DNA from: a virus
IMG/VR virus record: IMGVR_UViG_3300028829_006319
Location: 1 to 48,601 of that record
Strand: one strand, 5' to 3'
DNA length: 48,601 nucleotides
Shown one piece after another: positions 34,301-40,300 of this stretch; the stretch's first letter is position 1; the number at the start of each line of letters is the position of its first letter. Below the pieces are notes generated by a model that saw only the letters and a program-made list of their open reading frames with translations, ran no database searches and had not been told where the DNA came from. A program made the translations under genes and the position numbers.

Positions 34301-37300
34301 CAAACAACTCACCATGATTCAAAGTCACATTGTTTGCACTCAACACACGAACAGTCAGACGGTCACCTTCGACATCATTGAAGGTTGTATTACCGATGTG
34401 ATAATCTTCAATTTCACCAGTTGTTAGATCAACACGATTTGCTGTTATATCATTGATACTTGTATTACCAATTTTGCTTTCTTCAATCGAAACATCTGTG
34501 ATGGATGTTCCTTCCATTGTTCCATTTGAAATATCAGAAGTGAGCAAGTCAATATTTTCAATTGTTCCTGTTGTTACAGAAACTCTTTCTGCCGTCACAT
34601 CATATAATTTTGGATCATGAAGTGTTGCATTATTTGATGTCAGATTGTTTGCAACAGCATTGTTAATTGTTGCATTTTCAGTTGTTGAATTCTGAATCGT
34701 GGCATTTGTCAGTGTCGCATTGTTTGAAACCAGATTGTTTGCGGATGATTCTTCAATAATTTGAGTGTCATAGATTCTTGAATTTCGTATATCAAAATCA
34801 TTCAAGCTACCATGATTGAGTGTGACATTGTTTGCGTTCAGAACACGAACAGTCAACCGGTCACCTTCAAGGTCATTGAAGGTTGTGTTGCCAATCTCAC
34901 TGTTCTCAATTGCAATGTTGTTTGCATCACTATCTTCAAAGTCTGAATTTCGAAGCATTGATTGTGTGATGGTGAACTGATCAAATGTTCCTGTTGTCAG
35001 GAAAACATTTGTTGCTGTGAAGTGATCACCAGTTGAATTTGTGATATGAGAATCATCAATATCAGCATCAAACACTTCAGCATGATAGGATGTCAGATTG
35101 TTTGCTGTTGCGTAGTTGAACTGAGCAAGGTTTAATGTAGCGTTATTCGATGTCAGATTGTTCGCCACAGCGTTTTCAATGGTCGCATCATATGAAGTCA
35201 AGCGATGAACAATCGTATCGTTAATTTCAGCAAAGTTCAGAGTTGCGTTGTTGGACAACAAGTTGTTTGCGGAAGACTGCTCTACAATTTGAGTGTCATA
35301 AACTCTTGAGTTATAGATGTCAAAGTCATATATCTTACCATGATTCAACTCAACATTGTTTGCCTTGAAGTCATCTGTAATTTCAATGTGAGTACCTTTG
35401 AAGTAATCAATCGTTCCTGTTGTCAGATAGACATTTGTAGCGGTCACATTATTTGCTTCCGCAATCTCTACATGAATATCTTCTAAGGATCCTTTTTCGG
35501 CTTCGAAGTTTGTGACAGTGAAGGTATTTGCTGTGAAGCTTTCGAGATGACCAGTTGTGAGTTGTAAATTCGTAGCGACAACACCATTGGCTCTCATATC
35601 CTCAACATCAATGTCAGTCAAATCACCATGTGCTGTGACAAAGTTAGTTGTGTTGACATTGTTTGCAATCACATCTTCAATGCTATAATCTTCAATTGTA
35701 CCATACTGGAGCTTGAAGTTTGTCAGAGTCAGATTGTTTGCTGTGAAGGCTTCAAGATGACCAGTTGTGAACTCACTATTTGTCAGTGTGACATTGTTTG
35801 CTCGAATGTCTTCAACATCAATGTCTTCTAAGTATCCTTTTTCAGCTTCAAAATTTGTGACAGTGAAATCATTTGCGGTGAAAGTTTCAAGATGTCCAAA
35901 TGTTGAATGTGTGTTTGTTGATACAAAGTTATTTGCGGTTGATAATTCAAGATGATTGTTACTTAAATTACCATGTTGATACATGCTGTAATTGACTACA
36001 ACATTATTTGCTACTGAATCATCAAAGGTTGACTTAGTTGTGACAGCACCTGTGATTGAAATACTTTCCAACTCAACATCTTTCAAGACAGCACCACTGA
36101 TTTGTGCCTTATTGATTGTCATATTATTTGATGTCAAATTGTTCGCATAGGAATCATAAATGTTTGAATCTGAAATATTCACAACATCAATTGTTCCAGT
36201 GTCCATTGTGATGTTGGTTGCGGTCAGATTATTCGCACGAATGGTTTCAACATCAACATTAGTAATCTCACCATTTGTCAGGTCAAAGTTCGTGACAGTG
36301 AATTCATTAGCAGTGTATTCTTCTAAGTGTCCAAACGTTGAGTGAACGTTTGTAGATACAACATTATTGGCTCTTACATTCTCAACATCGAAGTCTGTGA
36401 TTGTGCCGGTTGTTAGGTAAACATTTGTTGCCGTCAGGTCATTGGCAGTATATTCTTCTAAATGACCAAACGTTGAATGAACGTTTGTGCTGATAACATT
36501 ATTGGCTCTTACATTCTCAACATCAAAGTCTGTAATTGTTCCTGTTGTGATGAAGACATTTGTTGCTGTGAAGTTATTTGCTGTATATGTTTCTAAGTGT
36601 CCAAAGGTTGAATGAACATTTGTTGAGACAATACCATTTGCTCTTACATTCTCAACATCAAAGTCTGTGATTGTACCGGTTGTCAGATAGACATTTGTTG
36701 CTGTGAAATTATTTGCAGTGTTCTTTTCAAAGTGTGAATTTTCGATTAGGAAATCATCAACAGTTCCCTTTGTCAGGAAGAAGTTTGTTCCTGTAAAGTT
36801 ATTTGCTGTGAAGTTTTCCGCATTTGCTGTATGAATATCGGCAGATAAAAGATCAGCATAATGTGATGCCAAGCGATAAGCAGTCGCATCATTGATTGTT
36901 GCATTATTTGACAACAAATTATTCGCAGAGGATTCTTCAACGATTTGTGATTCAATGATTTTTGAATTGCGAATCTCTGAGAACTGAATCAACGAATTAT
37001 AAATTTCACCAGAATATAGTGTTGCGTTATTCGAAATTAGATTGTTGGATACCGCATAGTCAATTGTTGCATAATTACTATGCAAGCGATGAGCAATTGC
37101 ATCATTAATGATCGCATTATTTGAAACTAAGTTATTCGCACTTGTCTCATCTACGATTTGAGTATCATAAACTCTTGAGTTATAGATATCAAAGTTTGTA
37201 ATTGTTCCAGTATCCAGCGTTACATTTGTTGCTGTGAAGTCATTTGCTGTGAAGATTTCAAGATGACCAAATGTTGAATGAGTATTCGTAGAGACAACAT

Positions 37301-40300
37301 TATTAGCTCTCATATTCTCAACATCAATGTCCTCAAGGTCACCTTGACTGAACTCAAAGTTTGTGGTTGTGATGTTGTTTTGCGTATAGTCTTCTAAATG
37401 ACCAAACGTTGAGTGAACATTTGTGGAGACAACGTTGTTTGCTCGAATATCCTCAACATCAATGTCCTCAAGGTCACCTTGACTGAACTCAAAGTTTGTG
37501 GTTGTGATGTTGTTTGCGGTGAACTCTTCCAAGTGGCCGAAGGTCGAGTGCGTGTTAGTTGAAACAACATTGTTCGCCCGCATGTCTTCAACATCAATAT
37601 CAGCCAAATAACCTTGTTGAAAATCAAAGTTTGTGGTTGTGATGTTGTTTTGTGTGTAATCTTCCAAGTGTCCAAATGTTGAATGAACATTGGTTGTCAC
37701 AACATTATTGGCACGAATATCTTCAACGTCTACATCTTGTAGATAACCTTGTCTTGAGTCAAAGTTTGTTGTGGTGATATTGTTCGCAACAAACTCTTCA
37801 AGTGTTCCAGTTGTGAAATAGGTGTTTGTTGCCGTGACATTGTTTGCATGAATATCTTCCAGGTCAAAGTCTGTGATTGTGCCAGATGTCAGGAAGACAT
37901 TTGTTGCTGTTAAGAACTCACCTTCGACATCTTCAAACTGAACATTTGATAAGTTACCATGTTGGAAAGTACTGTAGTTGACAACAACATTGTTTGCTGT
38001 TGAATCATCAAAGGTTGACTTTGTGGTAGCAGAACCTGTAACAGTGATTCCTTCCAGAGTTGCGTGATTCAAAATCGCATAGTTCAATGTTGAGTTGTCA
38101 ATTGTCAAATTGTTTGCAGTAGCATTCTCAATGTGACCTTTTTCATACTCAAAGTTTGTTACACTGATATCATTTGCGGTGAAGTCTTCAAGATGACCAA
38201 ACGTTGAATGAGTGTTAGTTGATACAACGTTATTGGCTCTCATATCCTCAACGTCAATGTCTTGTAGATAACCTTGTCTTGAATTGAAGTTTGTAGTTGT
38301 TACATCATTTGCGGTGAAGGTTTCTAAATGACCAAAGGTTGAGTGAGTGTTCGATGTGACCACATTGTTCGCCCTCATATCCTCGACATCAATGTCCTCT
38401 AAGTCTCCATGTTTATAGTCGAAATTCGTTGTGGTCACATTATTTGACCGCATGATCTCTACATCAATATTCTCTAAGTAACCATCATAAGATTTGAAGT
38501 TTGTTGTAGTAACATCATTTGCGGTGAATGTTTCGAGATGACCAAATGTTGAGTGTGTGTTAGTTGACACAACATTATTGGCTCTCATGTCCTCGACATC
38601 AATATCTTCCAAGTCACCATGTTTCGTGTTGAAGTTAGTTGTGGTGACATTATTTGCAATCACATCTTCAATTTCATAATCTTCAATGTATCCTTTTTCT
38701 AAACGGAAGTTTGTGATTGTGATATTGTTTGCCGTATAATTTTCCAAATGTCCAAATGTTGAATGAACATTTGTTGAAACTACGTTATTGGCACGAATAT
38801 CTTCGACGTCAATATCTTGTAGATAACCTTGTCTTGAGTCAAAGTTCGTAGTTGTAATATTATTTTGAGTATAGGTTTCAAGATGACCAAATGTAGAATG
38901 AACATTTGTAGATACAACATTATTGGCTCTTACATCCTCAACATCAAAGTCTTCTAAAGTTCCATGAGTGAAGTAGGTGTTTGTTGCTGTGATGTTATTT
39001 GAATCATAAACATTGTTCATTCTTCCGTCAACAAAACGGAAATCAGTGATTGTTACATCATCAATTTGAGCATTCTTGACATTTACTAATTCAATTTCAC
39101 CTTTGTAAAAGTCAAAGTCATAGACATACATATTTTCGACATTTGCATCATAGACTCGAATGTCTTCCAAATAACCATGTCTTGACTCAAAGTGGGTTGT
39201 GTTGACATTGTTGGCAGTGTAGTCTTCGAGATGACCAAATGTTGAATGAACATTAGTTGTGACAACGTTGTTTGCACGAATATCTTCGACATCAATATCT
39301 TGTAGATAACCTTGTCTTGAGTCAAAGTTAGTGGTCGTGATATTATTGGCAGTGAATGTCTCTAAGTGTCCAAAGGTTGAATGTGTGTTGGTGCTGACAA
39401 CATTATTTGCCCGCATATCTTCCACATCCACATCTTGAATGTAGCCATGTCTTGAGTCAAAGTTGGTTTCAACAACATTATTTGACCTCATGTTCTCAAC
39501 ATCAATATCAGCCAAATAACCTTGTTGAAAATCAAAGTTTGTTGTGGTGATATCATTTGCGGTATATGTCTCAAGATGTCCAAATGTTGAATGAACATTC
39601 GTTGAAACAGTGTTGTTTGACCGCATGTCCTCCACATCAAAGTCTGTGATTGTTCCTGTTGTCAGGAAGACATTTGTTCCAGTGAAGTTGTTTGCGGTGT
39701 TGATTTCAAAATGTGAATTTGAAATCACAAAGTTGTTTGCTGTTCCACCATCTAAGAAGAAGTTTGTTCCTTCAATGATATCTGCGACAATATTTGATGC
39801 GGTACTATGATGAAAGTGAGAGTTGTCAATGTCGAGTTTCTCCATCTCCCCAGAAGAAACAATCGCATTGTTTGCTTCGAAATCACCAACTAAAGTTGCC
39901 AGCTGGTAATCACCCATGGTGACACCAGGTTCAGTACCATACTTTCGGAATAGATGAAACTTTTTATCTGCTGCCTTACGGAAGATACCAGCATAAGCAC
40001 CCACACCTTCATCTTTATATCGTGCAGAAAAACCAAGGTCAACGGCATCTGCATCATTATTACTTCCAACAACAATGATGTTATCTTCCACAACCATTGT
40101 TTGAACATCAATCTGAACAGTGTTACCTTGGACAAAAAGATTGCGTCCGATTGTCAAATCTTTTTCAATCAGAACATTATCTGCTACTTGAATCTCATTA
40201 TTAACTGTGACTTTTGCGTTGATATCAACAGCATCATTGACGGTCAACTTGCCGTGAATGAATGAATGTGTTCCTGCGCTGACAGAGAATTGACTTCCGT

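Noticed and set aside
35880-39610. CRISPR-like regularly spaced repeats
   Set aside because: The repeats are coding, vary at synonymous positions and keep one protein frame; the intervals are also repeats, not unique spacers.
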